Assembly: GCF_000247815.1 (NCBI RefSeq)
Contig: NW_004775927.1
Coordinates: 377,223-441,222 of the forward strand
Direction: 5' to 3'
DNA length: 64,000 nt
DNA from: Ficedula albicollis
Taxonomy: Eukaryota; Chordata; Aves; Passeriformes; Muscicapidae
Made by a program: the position numbers and the translations under genes. The number at the start of each line of letters is the position of its first letter. Position 1 is the first letter of the stretch. Below, in pieces: positions 1-15,635 of the stretch. Under the pieces are notes generated by a model. It made no database searches. It was given only the letters and a program-made list of their open reading frames with translations, and was not told the origin of the DNA.

Positions 1-471
1 GACTGGTGCGCTTGCATCCCACCTGGCGAGGGTGCTTACTGACATCTGACGCTCGATAAAGTCGAGTGAGCTTATCGCTTGTGGAGTCAGGGTTTTCTGC
101 TCCCATGGGTTCTTTCCTTTCAAGAGGTCGTTCAAAGGGTCCATGACCTCGGGAGGAATTAGGACGATGTTTCGGAGCCACTGCAAGGATCCTACCAGCT
201 GCTGCACATCGTGGAGCGTCTTGATATCTCGGCAGATCTTTATTTGGGGAGGGGTTATGTAGGAGCTTGTGATTCCCACTCCGAGGAAAGTCACGCACGG
301 TCCCTTTTTTATCTTCGCGCTGGCTATTTCGAAGCCGCTCATTTTTAGGGTCTCAGAGATGGTTGATATCAGCTGGTCTACTTGGCCTGGTGATGGCGCT
401 GCGATCAAAATGTCGTCCATGTATTGCAGGATGGTTACACTCGGATGGCTTTGCCGGACCGGCGCTAGGGC
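1..471 (-). pseudogene. pol: ERV reverse transcriptase, second palm copy plus thumb/connection, runs off window
   Basis: Block 113-471 repeats 475-835 with roughly 15 differences by eye, and carries a second YMDD (about 410-430 on +). Below 113 the sequence moves on into the thumb/connection (PWEQKTLTPQAI and following), so this copy leads into the rest of pol outside the window. The ~4% divergence is more than sequencing noise and looks like two different family members joined. The join is marked by N at 472. Confidence 0.85.
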
Positions 472-472
472 N
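472..472. other. Single ambiguous base (N) at ERV block junction
   Basis: The only N in the window falls exactly between two diverged copies of the RT palm. This is a likely join of separately assembled pieces. Confidence 0.9.
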
Positions 473-474
473 CC

Positions 475-1318
475 TTTCCTTTCAGGAGGTCGTTCAAAGG
501 GTTCATGACCTCAGGAGGAATTAGAACGATGTTTCGGAGCCACTGCAAGGATCCTACCAGCTGCTGCACGTCGTGGAGCGTCTTGATATCTCGGCAAATC
601 TTTATTTGGGGAGTGGTTATGTAGGAGCTTGTGATTCTCACTCCGAGGAAAGTCACGCACGGTCCCTTTTTTATCTTCGCGCTGGCTATTTCGAAGCCGC
701 TCATTTTTAGGGTCTCGGAGATGGTTGATATCAGCTGGTCTACTTGGCTTGGTGATGGTGCGGCGATCAAAATATCGTCCATGTATTGCAGGATGGTTAC
801 AGTCGGATGGCTCTGCCGGACTGGCGCTAGGGCTCGGTCTACCGTGATTTGGCAGATGGTAGGGGAGTTGATCATCCCTTGGGGTAGCATTTTCCAGTGG
901 AAGCGCAGGTTAGGCCGCTGGCTGTTTGGAAAGACGACAGAAAATGCGAATCGCTCTTTGTCATCTTCATGCAGGGGAATGGAAAAGAAGCAGTCTTTGA
1001 TGTCAAGTACTGCGCAGGGCTGCCCTTTTGGTATCATCAAGTTCATGGGCAGCATCGTTTGTACTGGGCCCATCGGCTGGATTTTCTTGTTCACCTCTCA
1101 CAGGTCGTGCAGGAGACGAAAGCCTTCACCAGACCGTTTGGGTATCACGAAGATCGGGGTGTTTCACGGGCTCGTGGAAGGTTCTATGTGATTTTTGTGC
1201 AGTTCATGGCTAACTAGCTCAAGGAGAGCGGTCATTCGACGCTCAGATAAGGGCCACTGCTCGATGAATGCAGTTCACGGCTAACTAGCTCAAGGAGAGC
1301 GGTCATTCGAGGCTCGGA
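475..1318 (-). pseudogene. pol: ERV reverse transcriptase, polymerase core (two TGA stops)
   Basis: The open part 1094-465 holds the RT palm: motif A in VLDIKDCFFSIP, LPQG with the following NSPTICQ, and the catalytic YMDD (ILQYMDDIL, residues 104-107 of this frame). Upstream, the same frame covers the fingers (NTPIFVIPK) but has TGA at 1164-1166, where the family has Trp before NTP. A second TGA lies at 1098-1100, where the other copy has CGA (Arg). RT copies viral RNA to DNA and its two YMDD Asp residues are catalytic. YMDD is intact, but the stops, the 71-bp duplication and the block break at 472 disable it. Confidence 0.93.
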
Positions 1319-1340
1319 TAAGGGCCACTGCTCGATGAAT
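1198..1340. repeat. 71-bp tandem duplication in RT N-terminus
   Basis: A segment of about 71 bp occurs twice in tandem, ending at 1269 and at 1340, with a few differences. Because 71 is not a multiple of three, it shifts the RT frame between the slip site at 1408-1414 and the polymerase core. Confidence 0.85.
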
Positions 1341-1414
1341 ACCGGGTCGACTGACTTCCAGGTCAGTTTGATGGGCAGTGACGGATACATGACAGTGGCC
1401 CTTAGAATAAATTT
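1319..1414 (-). promoter_or_regulatory. Second copy of the pro-pol frameshift signal
   Basis: AAATTTA at 1414-1408 is followed by TAAGGGCCACTG (1404-1393), with its perfect complement at 1330-1319. Spacer and loop match the first copy. A third copy of the 3' arm lies at 1248-1259, inside a 71-bp tandem duplication. Confidence 0.75.
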
Positions 1415-1680
1415 ATTATCTTAACGTTCAGCATGGCCAGGGCATCCCTACCTAGCAGGGTGGGCAATCCGACATAACGTACGTTGTAAGGGCGATAGTC
1501 CTCCCTGGTCCTCTCTCGGTGCAGAGTGTTATTGCAATTGGCTGGGTGCTTTGGCAGGCTCGGGTCTGTCCTCCAACTCCGCGCACCGTGGGGGCTTCTT
1601 TTAGCTTCCATGGCAGAGGCCAGTGTATCTCTGGGATGACGGTGACCTCTGATCCTGTGTCCACCCAGAAGGGAAGGCAA
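1402..1680 (-). pseudogene. pro: Duplicated protease C-terminal half
   Basis: This is a second copy of the protease 3' half, including the DTG region edge, the GRD helix and the AAATTTA slip site at 1408-1414, placed after the first RT N-terminus. It belongs to the tandem block 1056-1688, which copies 1689-2247. It has no protease N-terminus and cannot make a complete enzyme. Confidence 0.85.
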
Positions 1681-1688
1681 ATGGCCGT

Positions 1689-1964
1689 AGTACTGGGCCC
1701 ATTGGCTGGATTTTCTTGTTCACCTCTCGCAGGTCGTGCAGGAGACGAAAGCCTTCACCAGACCGTTTGGGTATCACGAAGATCGGGGTGTTTCACGGCT
1801 CGTGGAAGGTTCTATGTGATTTTTGTGCAGTTCATGGCTAACTAGCTCAAGGAGAGCGGTCATTCGACGCTCAGATAAGGGCCACTGCTCGATGAATACC
1901 GGGTCGACAGACTTCCAGGTCAGTTTGATGGGCAGTGACGGGTACATGACAGTGGCCCTTAGAA
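1689..1964 (-). pseudogene. pol: ERV RT N-terminus, first copy (frameshifted)
   Basis: Continuing in -1 from the pro-pol slip site, the frame encodes an RT N-terminal segment including FIEQWPLSERR and ELHKNHIEPS, both typical of class II RT. A one-base loss near 1797, relative to the other copy, shifts the frame into a stop near 1770. About 1689 the sequence jumps back into protease (the second copy of the pro/RT block), so this copy does not reach the polymerase core. Confidence 0.82.
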
Positions 1965-1971
1965 TAAATTT
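1876..1971 (-). promoter_or_regulatory. Pro-pol -1 frameshift signal: AAATTTA plus long-range stem
   Basis: Heptamer AAATTTA (1971-1965) is in the protease frame as A AAT TTA, one codon before the TAA stop. Three nt later TAAGGGCCACTG (1961-1950) is the perfect 12-nt complement of CAGTGGCCCTTA (1887-1876), closing a 62-nt loop. After slipping, the -1 frame reads into RT. Rous sarcoma virus uses the same heptamer and a large-loop stem at gag-pol, so this is a recognisable alpharetrovirus-type element. The duplicated copy at 1319-1414 preserves the same heptamer and both stem arms. Confidence 0.88.
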
Positions 1972-2579
1972 ATTATCTTAACGTTCAGCATGGCCAGGGC
2001 ATCCCTACCTAGCAATGGTGGGCAATCCGACATAACGTACGTTGTAAGGGCGATAGTCCTCCCTGGTCCTCTCTCGGTGCAGAGTGTTATTGCAATTAGC
2101 TGGGTGCTTTGGCAGGCTCGGGTCTGTCCTCCAACTCCGCGCACCGTGGGGGCTTCTTTTAGCTTCCATGGCAGAGGCCAGTGTATCTCTGGGATGACGG
2201 TGACCTCTGATCCTGTGTCCACCCAGAAGGGAAGGCAAATGGCCGTATTGTCGGAGCCGTTGTGGAGACGGCACTCTGCCCACACAATCAGTGGGTGCTT
2301 GCCCACCTTTACAGCGAAGTCCACCCACGGGTCCCGCTCACGCGCCCTCATGGCCAAGGCCACCCAGGGGCCTCGGCCCCAGGGAGCTGTCCCTGGCATT
2401 CCTGAAATGCGGACAGATTCGGTTGAGGTACTTGTTGGGTAGCGAAATTGGCCATTTCCTGTGGGGATGATGGGCATGGAGGCCCCGTGCCCCGCCGGGG
2501 GTTGCTGTAGTTGGGCCGCTTCATATTCCAGGAGGGAGAGGGCTGGGTGCGGCCCTGCCGCCCTCTCCCCTTCCCGTTT
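1959..2579 (-). pseudogene. pro: ERV protease (transframe pro ORF, intact frame)
   Basis: This frame is open for about 207 codons from the gag-pro slip site to TAA 1959-1961. The core is a retroviral aspartic protease: the active-site triad is DTG in [12 protein letters not shown], and the C-terminal LLGRDAL matches the family GRD helix. Such proteases act as dimers, each subunit giving one catalytic Asp, and cleave Gag-Pro-Pol during maturation. No dUTPase or G-patch is visible. The frame is -1 relative to nucleocapsid and pol is again -1 relative to it. The last coding bases overlap the pro-pol slip site AAATTTA. It is the best preserved ERV gene in the window. Confidence 0.9.
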
Positions 2580-2732
2580 CCCTGAGGCTTGGATCTGCAG
2601 TCCTTAGCGAGATGCCCCTTCTTCCCACACGCCCAGCACAGTCCCCTAGGTTTGCCCTGGCGTGGTGGAGCTGCTGCTGGTGGGTGCTCTGGCTGGGGGC
2701 AGTTTGCTGCCACGTGTCCTGCCTGGCCACAC

Positions 2733-2752
<20 letters not shown>
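2348..2752 (-). pseudogene. gag: ERV gag: nucleocapsid with two CCHC zinc knuckles
   Basis: Two retroviral zinc knuckles of form C-X2-C-X4-H-X4-C are visible: CFKCGQAGHVAANC and CWACGKKGHLAKDC. A 22-residue Pro/Ala/Arg-rich spacer separates them. They bind and package genomic RNA in Gag. The frame ends at TGA near 2348 with a basic, then Pro/Gln-rich, tail. The tail overlaps the protease frame, which lies in -1, and the slippery heptamer GGGAAAC falls about 20 codons after the second knuckle starts. Upstream the frame meets a stop near 2760 and does not join capsid, so one indel separates CA and NC. Confidence 0.9.
2513..2582 (-). promoter_or_regulatory. Gag-pro -1 ribosomal frameshift signal with predicted H-type pseudoknot
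   Basis: Heptamer GGGAAAC (2582-2576) lies in the nucleocapsid frame as G GGA AAC. A 6-nt spacer (2575-2570) follows, then stem 1 GGGAGAGGGC (2569-2560), which pairs perfectly with GCCCTCTCCC (2543-2534). Inside its loop GGGCCGC (2555-2549) is the perfect complement of GCGGCCC (2519-2513), giving stem 2 with a 14-nt connecting loop. After slippage the -1 frame is open from the heptamer to the protease stop at 1959. GGGAAAC is an established gag-pro slip site in betaretroviruses. The pairing is seen in the sequence; folding and activity are inferred. Confidence 0.8.
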
Positions 2753-4703
<1,951 letters not shown>

Positions 4704-5291
4704 TTCCGAATTGCGCAACACCCGACCACGCGGCTCGGCGCCATTTTCAAACCCATAGGGCGGCGGCTCCTTAGTCTCTGCCGCCTGTATCTCGGAGATA
4801 ATGGCCGCATTCCGCGCCTCCTCTGCTAATCCTTGCCACAACGCCCGCGCGCCTTGTCCCCCCTCCGCCCCGCACGAAGGTGGGTCCTGAGCCGGAGCCT
4901 GCGGGGGTGGCTCCGGGGTCCCCGCGACCGCGCGCCCGTCCGATCCAAACTCTTCCGCGGTTTGCGTCGCCGCCCCGATCCCCAATTGCGGCGCAGGCAA
5001 TGAACACGCCCGTGCCGCCTGCCAGACTTGCTGTTCCTGCCTGGCGGTTCGCAAAGCTTGAATTACGTTTCCCCAGGCTTTAAGTGCCTTTCCCGAGCCT
5101 GAGGACATAGTATCCTCAGCCAAAGCAGTGGTACATTTACCCCACATCTCCGGATAGAGAATATCAACCGGGCTGTCTATAGCCCCAAGGTTAATAAGTC
5201 TCGGCACTGCAAGACAAAAATGCTTAAGCTTACAATCCAACCTCCATTTTTCATGGATATCACTTACGACCTTCGCGCGTTCCATTGTCAT
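4704..5291 (-). pseudogene. gag: ERV gag: matrix domain and PPPY spacer region
   Basis: The reading frame opens at ATG 5291 (a second ATG lies at 5285), about 150 bp after the LTR. The first ~95 residues are a compact helical matrix-like domain with a SGKALKAWG segment and conserved Trp/Cys spacing, as in alpha/betaretroviral MA. A Pro/Ala/Gly-rich spacer follows. PPPY at residues 176-179 (about 4755-4766) is a late-domain motif, which in retroviral Gag recruits NEDD4-type ubiquitin ligases for budding. Reading stays open to the poly-C tract at 4271-4703, after which Gag homology is lost; the frame continues as poly-Gly and stops at 4176. The Gag portion here is about 196 residues. Confidence 0.8.
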
Positions 5292-5372
5292 CGCGGGTCC
5301 AAGGACGTCTCCTCCACTGCACTAGACCAGCTGTGCAGTCGCCGGGTCCTGGCCAGGCGAACCCCGAACTCC

Positions 5373-5375
<3 letters not shown>

Positions 5376-5442
<67 letters not shown>
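5376..5442. repeat. Poly-C tract (67 nt) at the ERV primer-binding site
   Basis: An uninterrupted C run on + (G on the ERV sense strand) begins within two bases of the LTR 3' end. The tRNA primer-binding site should lie exactly here and cannot be read. The tract probably replaces or masks it. Confidence 0.9.
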
Positions 5443-5443
5443 T

Positions 5444-5890
5444 TGTTGCGTAGCGACCTGGTTCAGGTGACCCAGCATGGTGGCTTAACCCAAAGGTACT
5501 CGGTCCACTTAGCTCCAGACACCAATGTGGTGGACAGCAAAATGGCGTTTATTCGGGGGTAACAGGGGGTTTTATCGCTTTAGGTAGCTTGTGTCATTTC
5601 CTCTAGCTTATCTCCAGCCAGTGGAGGGACTGCCGGGTACAGAGCTGAGGCCTGACCACGAGGGATAAGGGGTTACTAGCTGCCCGTACATCCCGAGATC
5701 TTCCGCATGCATTGTCCCTATCTTACTACAGCCAATAAAATGCTTTGTGAGCATTAAAAATACAGCAGACAATGGACAGAGCCTTGGACAAACCCTAGCT
5801 TGTAAGATACGTCTCTTCAAAAGGGGGGAGAGCCTAAGGACATGTTTTACAGCGTGCTTAGGTACAGCACGAGGATAAGACTGCAGCATC
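5444..5890 (-). repeat. 5' LTR of the ERV (U3-R-U5)
   Basis: On the minus strand the LTR begins near TGCTGCAGTC (about 5886-5890; the exact start is uncertain because no partner LTR is in the window) and ends ...CAACA at 5444. It carries an ATTGG box, a TATA-like ATAAAA (5570-5575) and the polyadenylation signal AATAAA (5548-5553). The signal runs straight into ACGCCATTTT and then CACCACATTGGTGT, a combination characteristic of avian leukosis/EAV-type R regions. The length of about 445 bp fits a class II LTR. Gag follows about 150 bp downstream, as expected for a leader. Confidence 0.85.
5548..5553 (-). promoter_or_regulatory. LTR polyadenylation signal AATAAA at start of R
   Basis: AATAAA on the minus strand lies immediately before ACGCCATTTT, about 17 nt downstream of the TATA-like ATAAAA at 5570-5575. 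In alpharetroviruses the signal sits at this point at the U3/R boundary, so the position supports the LTR call. Confidence 0.75.
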
Positions 5891-6640
5891 AGCCAAGAGA
5901 TGCTTGTGGTCTGAAATATAAATCAAGTGGAAGGGTGGATACTCTTGGTATCCTAACTCCCTTCTTTGGAAGAATAATGGCAATAAAATGGCTGGGTTTT
6001 AGTATATATGACAACAAGTATAGGCATTTTTACTGCTGAAAATTCCATATGAAACTTTTATGACCCCATTCACACTGAGGGGTTTTTTTAAGGCAGTGAG
6101 TAAGATATTGCCACACATTTCGTTAATGTCAGTGGCAGCAGAGAAGCTGGTAGGAATTTCAGCTAGTTCTTAATAAGAGCCCTTCTGTGGGAGCTCCTTC
6201 CATCTGCAGAAGGTCAGAGAATAAACTAGTTCCTTCTACACTGCAATGGAGCAGGAAATGCTGATTTATTTTTTTCTCTTATTTTCATGGAAGGGATTTC
6301 TCACAGAAAGTTGAAAAGAAATTGAAGGCTTCTTTGTAGTGCCTTGTCCCTCTTAGTTAAGACTTGCGTGTTACATAGCCTCAAAAACACTATTCCAGAA
6401 ATATTTCTAAAAATCTAAACCAACCCAGTGCAGATTTCAGCAACAGAACACAAACTCAAACCAGAGAGACAAAACCCTCTGCTGCAGCTTACCAACATGG
6501 CACAGTCTGCGCCAATCCTTCCTCCTGTCCCAGCCACCTCTTAGTGCCAATGCAGCTTCCTGAGGTACTTTCCATACAGAGCAGCTTTTTCAAGAGAAGT
6601 AGCCTTTCACTGTGGCATTCTTCGCCTCCGTCCTCAATGC
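5891..6640. other. Unassigned flank, no gene seen
   Basis: AT-rich DNA between the ERV LTR and the next LTR. Only short chance ORFs; no recognised element. Confidence 0.6.
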
Positions 6641-6645
6641 TTCCC

Positions 6646-7933
6646 TGTGTTGGTTTCACCTGCTAGGGGAATGGGGTGGATTCGCCTCAGGGAAAGCTCC
6701 ATGAGGCTGGGGAGTAGGAGGGACTCTCCCGTCTCTAAGAGCTTCCCCTGTGAGCTGCTGGCACCAATCGGAGAGCTGATTTGGTGATGGACAGCTCGGG
6801 AAACCAATGAAAAGTTATTTCGCTTTCACAAATCACAGTGGATTAAGTTAACTGCTCTCTTTTGGTTTCCGGCCTGCTGAGGTGCGGGGGGTCTCTGGCC
6901 GGGGTCCCGGCCCGGCACTGCATGGCCCCGACTTGGTGGGGGGCTCGGCCCTGTCACATGGTCCCAGCCCCCCCCCGGCCGCATGGCTCCGGGCGGCCCC
7001 GCGGGCCCGGGCTCCCCTCTCCAGGTGGCGTGGCCGAGCCGGGGGATCGGGGAGCCACCAAAGGCTCTCCCTTCCCCCTCCCCTCCCCGTTCTGAGAGAG
7101 GAGGCCTCCAGTTGTCCACGTGGCTTCTTCACGATCTGGATACAATTTTAACTTCTTTCTGCCTGGATAAGACCCTCTATCTCCTGAGCTCCCCTGAATG
7201 AGAAGAAATAAAGCATGGAGACTACAGAAGTCAGTGGAATGAAGATAAAGTTCCTGGTGGGAAGACATTGAAAAGATGCTACTGATATGTAGCTGAAAAC
7301 CTTTTTTGTGGGCTAAGGGGACGGTGACTACACTAAAATTCCTTTAAACTGTGAAACATATTTGGAGAGGTTTGGATGCTTGAGTAGAAGACTTTTTGCT
7401 TGGGGAAATGGAGCTGTCTCTGTTTTGGGACTGGAATATGAACAGAGACAATTGATAGAGAAGGAGATGAAGAGAATTTTGTTTTTTTCAGCAGCCTGCC
7501 TTTAAAAGTAGTACCCCATGTGTGCATTGTAACCCATAACACGGCTCTGGAAGGACTGTGAAAATGGGAGGAAAATTCATGGTTCTGTACGTCCCGGGCA
7601 GATGCAGACTGTGAAAGTGAGACACCCCCTAAGCCATAACTAAAAAAGGGACTTTTCTGTCTTGATTGAACTGAAATGATTATTTAAGTAGATAACTGAC
7701 TGAAGTGTTCTCTGTATGTTGTTGTTAAGGAATGTAGAATGAAAGAAAGGAGAGGAGGGAATAATCTAGGAATCTTATTCTGAATTCTTTTTTTTTTTTT
7801 GTTGTGTGTTATTAATAAATTTCTTCTTGTACCTTTTTAAGTTTTGAGCCTGCCTTGTCTCTACTCCCCAGATCCTATCTCTAAAAGAAATTAAATATAT
7901 TGGAATTGGCAAGACCCAAGTCACACCGTGACA
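6646..7933 (+). mobile_element. Solo LTR (1.29 kb, ERVL-like) with 5-bp target-site duplication
   Basis: The element begins TGTGTTGGTTTCACC and ends CACCGTGACA, so it has TG...CA termini. It is flanked by a perfect direct repeat TTCCC (6641-6645 and 7934-7938). A polyadenylation signal lies near the 3' end (AATAAATTTCTTC, about 7814), followed by a TTTTTAAGTTTTGAGCCTGCC segment resembling avian ERVL LTR 3' ends. No second LTR or internal region is present, so it is a solo LTR left by LTR-LTR recombination. The centre (about 6870-7100) is strikingly GC- and CpG-rich. The 5-bp TSD fits ERVL-type integration. Assignment to a named family is from memory of avian LTR features, not a search. Confidence 0.85.
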
Positions 7934-7938
7934 TTCCC

Positions 7939-13085
<5,147 letters not shown>

Positions 13086-14660
13086 TATTATTATTATTAT
13101 TATTACTATTACTATCCCAGCAAGGTAACTACATCAGAAAACTGATTTACTACTTCAGAGGAAGCAGGTATATTTTCAAAGTATAACTTACTTGATTTTG
13201 ATCATCGTTAGGCACAGCCATTAGGCTTCCTACAACCAGGTGCTGTAAAGGCCTTAGATACCAACACATCTGTCAAGGGTTAAGGTAGAGGCCTGAAGCA
13301 GCAAGTAAATAGACTGATTGGAAAAGTGTAAGGTAAGGGTTCCCTGACCCCGCCACAAACTATGTGGAGTTTTCCATCTGCAGGTATTTTTATGTTGGCT
13401 TCTGAGAAAATTATTCAAAATTGAATCCTGTCCTGGCTCTCTTGTAATTTGACAAGCAATCAGCAGATCCTGCAGAAATGAAAACCTGCTTTTGCACCCT
13501 GTGTGTGACACAATGATCTCATTCAATCCATGAACTGTGCTATAACATGAAAATGCAGCATATACATATTACATAAAGAAAAGAATCTCAGGAATAAAAT
13601 GCTTGTCATACCAGGCATTTTAAAGATATCCTTCAAATTTTATTTCTTATCTACATAGGAAGATTCAGTGAGACAGACCTTAAAGAAATTAAGGTTCTTC
13701 TCGTGCTCAGGTAATAAATTGATGTCACCTTCACTGCTGTTCAGAGCATACTTGCTACTGCAGTGAAATGAAGGTTTTAAAACAAAAGCTACGTAATATT
13801 CACTTAGTTTCTTACCCACCATTACTTGTATCACAAAAGCTCCTCTATCTGCATAATTTTCCCTGTATCTGCTGATGAGGCCAAGTTTGTTGAGTAATTT
13901 TCTCTTGACCATTCCTTCAAAATAATGAGGAAATATTCTTTCTCAGGCAAGTATGATGTTTTGCTATGTGTTTGGCAGCTATTTCAAATTACTTGTTTGT
14001 AAAAATCTCCTGACCTTCAGTTTGCTCAACTACATTGTGATTAGTTGACAAATCTGGAAAATACACCTATTTTAGCATAAGTGATGTCCAGTGAACAGCT
14101 TATGAGTCTGAATGTATGATCAGTTACCTCAGTAGGAAAATTTTCCTCTTTGTCCCACATATTTCCACTGCTTCAGAATGACCAGCTCAGTCCAAAACAG
14201 TAAACCTCAACCTATTTTAACCACTATTGACACAGGAACCAAGTCTGGGTTGCATTATCCAGGCTTTTAGAGATACTGAGGTGTTGTGTGAGCCTTTCTT
14301 AATGTTTTTTGGAATGGATATAACTTAATCCAACTTTTCACCTTGAGTAATATTTAAAAATTTTATAAAATATTGGATTAGGTAACTAATTAATAATATT
14401 TTCTAGGTAGTTATCTCTTATTTTTTCTTTTATATATAGAACATGAATAAAAAAACCCCTGACAAAACTAGACAGTATTTTTCAAGAACACAAACCTAAA
14501 TGGTGTCACTTTTATAATAATCTTCTTAGCATGTCAGGGTTGTGGCCAATTTTGTTTTTCCACTTTATTTAATATTAACATTACCAATAAATAACATTTT
14601 GCATTATGCTTATTTGTCTAGAGTCACACAGGGCTGAAAAAAGATACTACCTGTTTGAAA

Positions 14661-14864
14661 GATAAGAATCTTCAATAAATCCCACGTAGTGCCAAAGACT
14701 GAATGAGGCCATCAAAACACCTTCATTTCTGTGGTAACAGAGGAGGAGAAAAAAACGGATAGAATTGGAGGGACTAGATAAGAATCTTCAATAAATCCCA
14801 CGTAGTGCCAAAGACTGAATGAGGCCATCAAAACACCTTCATTTCTGTGGTAACAGAGGAGGAG
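14661..14864. repeat. 88-bp direct duplication in unique DNA
   Basis: Segment 14661-14748 recurs at 14777-14864 with essentially no differences, separated by 28 bp. It contains no known repeat family. Confidence 0.95.
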
Positions 14865-15611
14865 GACCAAGGGTTTACCACAGTGCAGCTCATAATATTG
14901 CACTACAGGAATATAAGCACATTTGAAAATAAAAGCTATGCTTTTTTTGTTCTAATTGATTCATCAGGACAGATTGACAAAACTCATAAGACAGAAAATT
15001 TGTACAAAGACAGAAAAACTGTTTAACAAAACTGCACAGTAGCCAATTGGAGACTGGGAACATATTGAACAACCTTGAAAAACAAACTTCTGCATTGTGA
15101 CCCTTTTGAATTACTACCTCAAAAAATCAGAAATTAAATACATGACATACATTTAAAACTCCCACATTGCTCTTCCCAATGAAAAGCGTAAAAGACTATG
15201 CAACTTCATTACAAAACATAAATATGATCTCTTAATGTAAAATTATAAATTTCTAAAGTTAGAAAGCACAACCTGCTATCTTTCTAAATTGAGTAAGTTC
15301 AATATGACATCACATCCTCATTTATTATTTTAGTTTGGTTAACTACTGTAGCTTTTATGGTTGTGAATTTATGGCAATGATCACATTTGCCCCTACTTTA
15401 TTTCATAGAAGGAGTCTCATACCTGTAGTCAGTCAGACATTTGAAGTCATTGATAATTCTCTAATAGGACTTTAACTCTTGGCTCTCCAGAGACTATCCC
15501 AAGCTATATGAGGTAGGAAGTGGCTAACAGTGAGATGAGTAAGAGTCATAAAGCCATAACATCCAACACTGTTGTGGAATGTTGCAAAATCACACCTATA
15601 TACGGAGAAGC

Positions 15612-15635
15612 AGAGAGAGAGAGAGAGAGAGAGAG
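15612..15635. repeat. (AG)n dinucleotide microsatellite
   Basis: About 12 AG units, uninterrupted. Confidence 0.9.
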
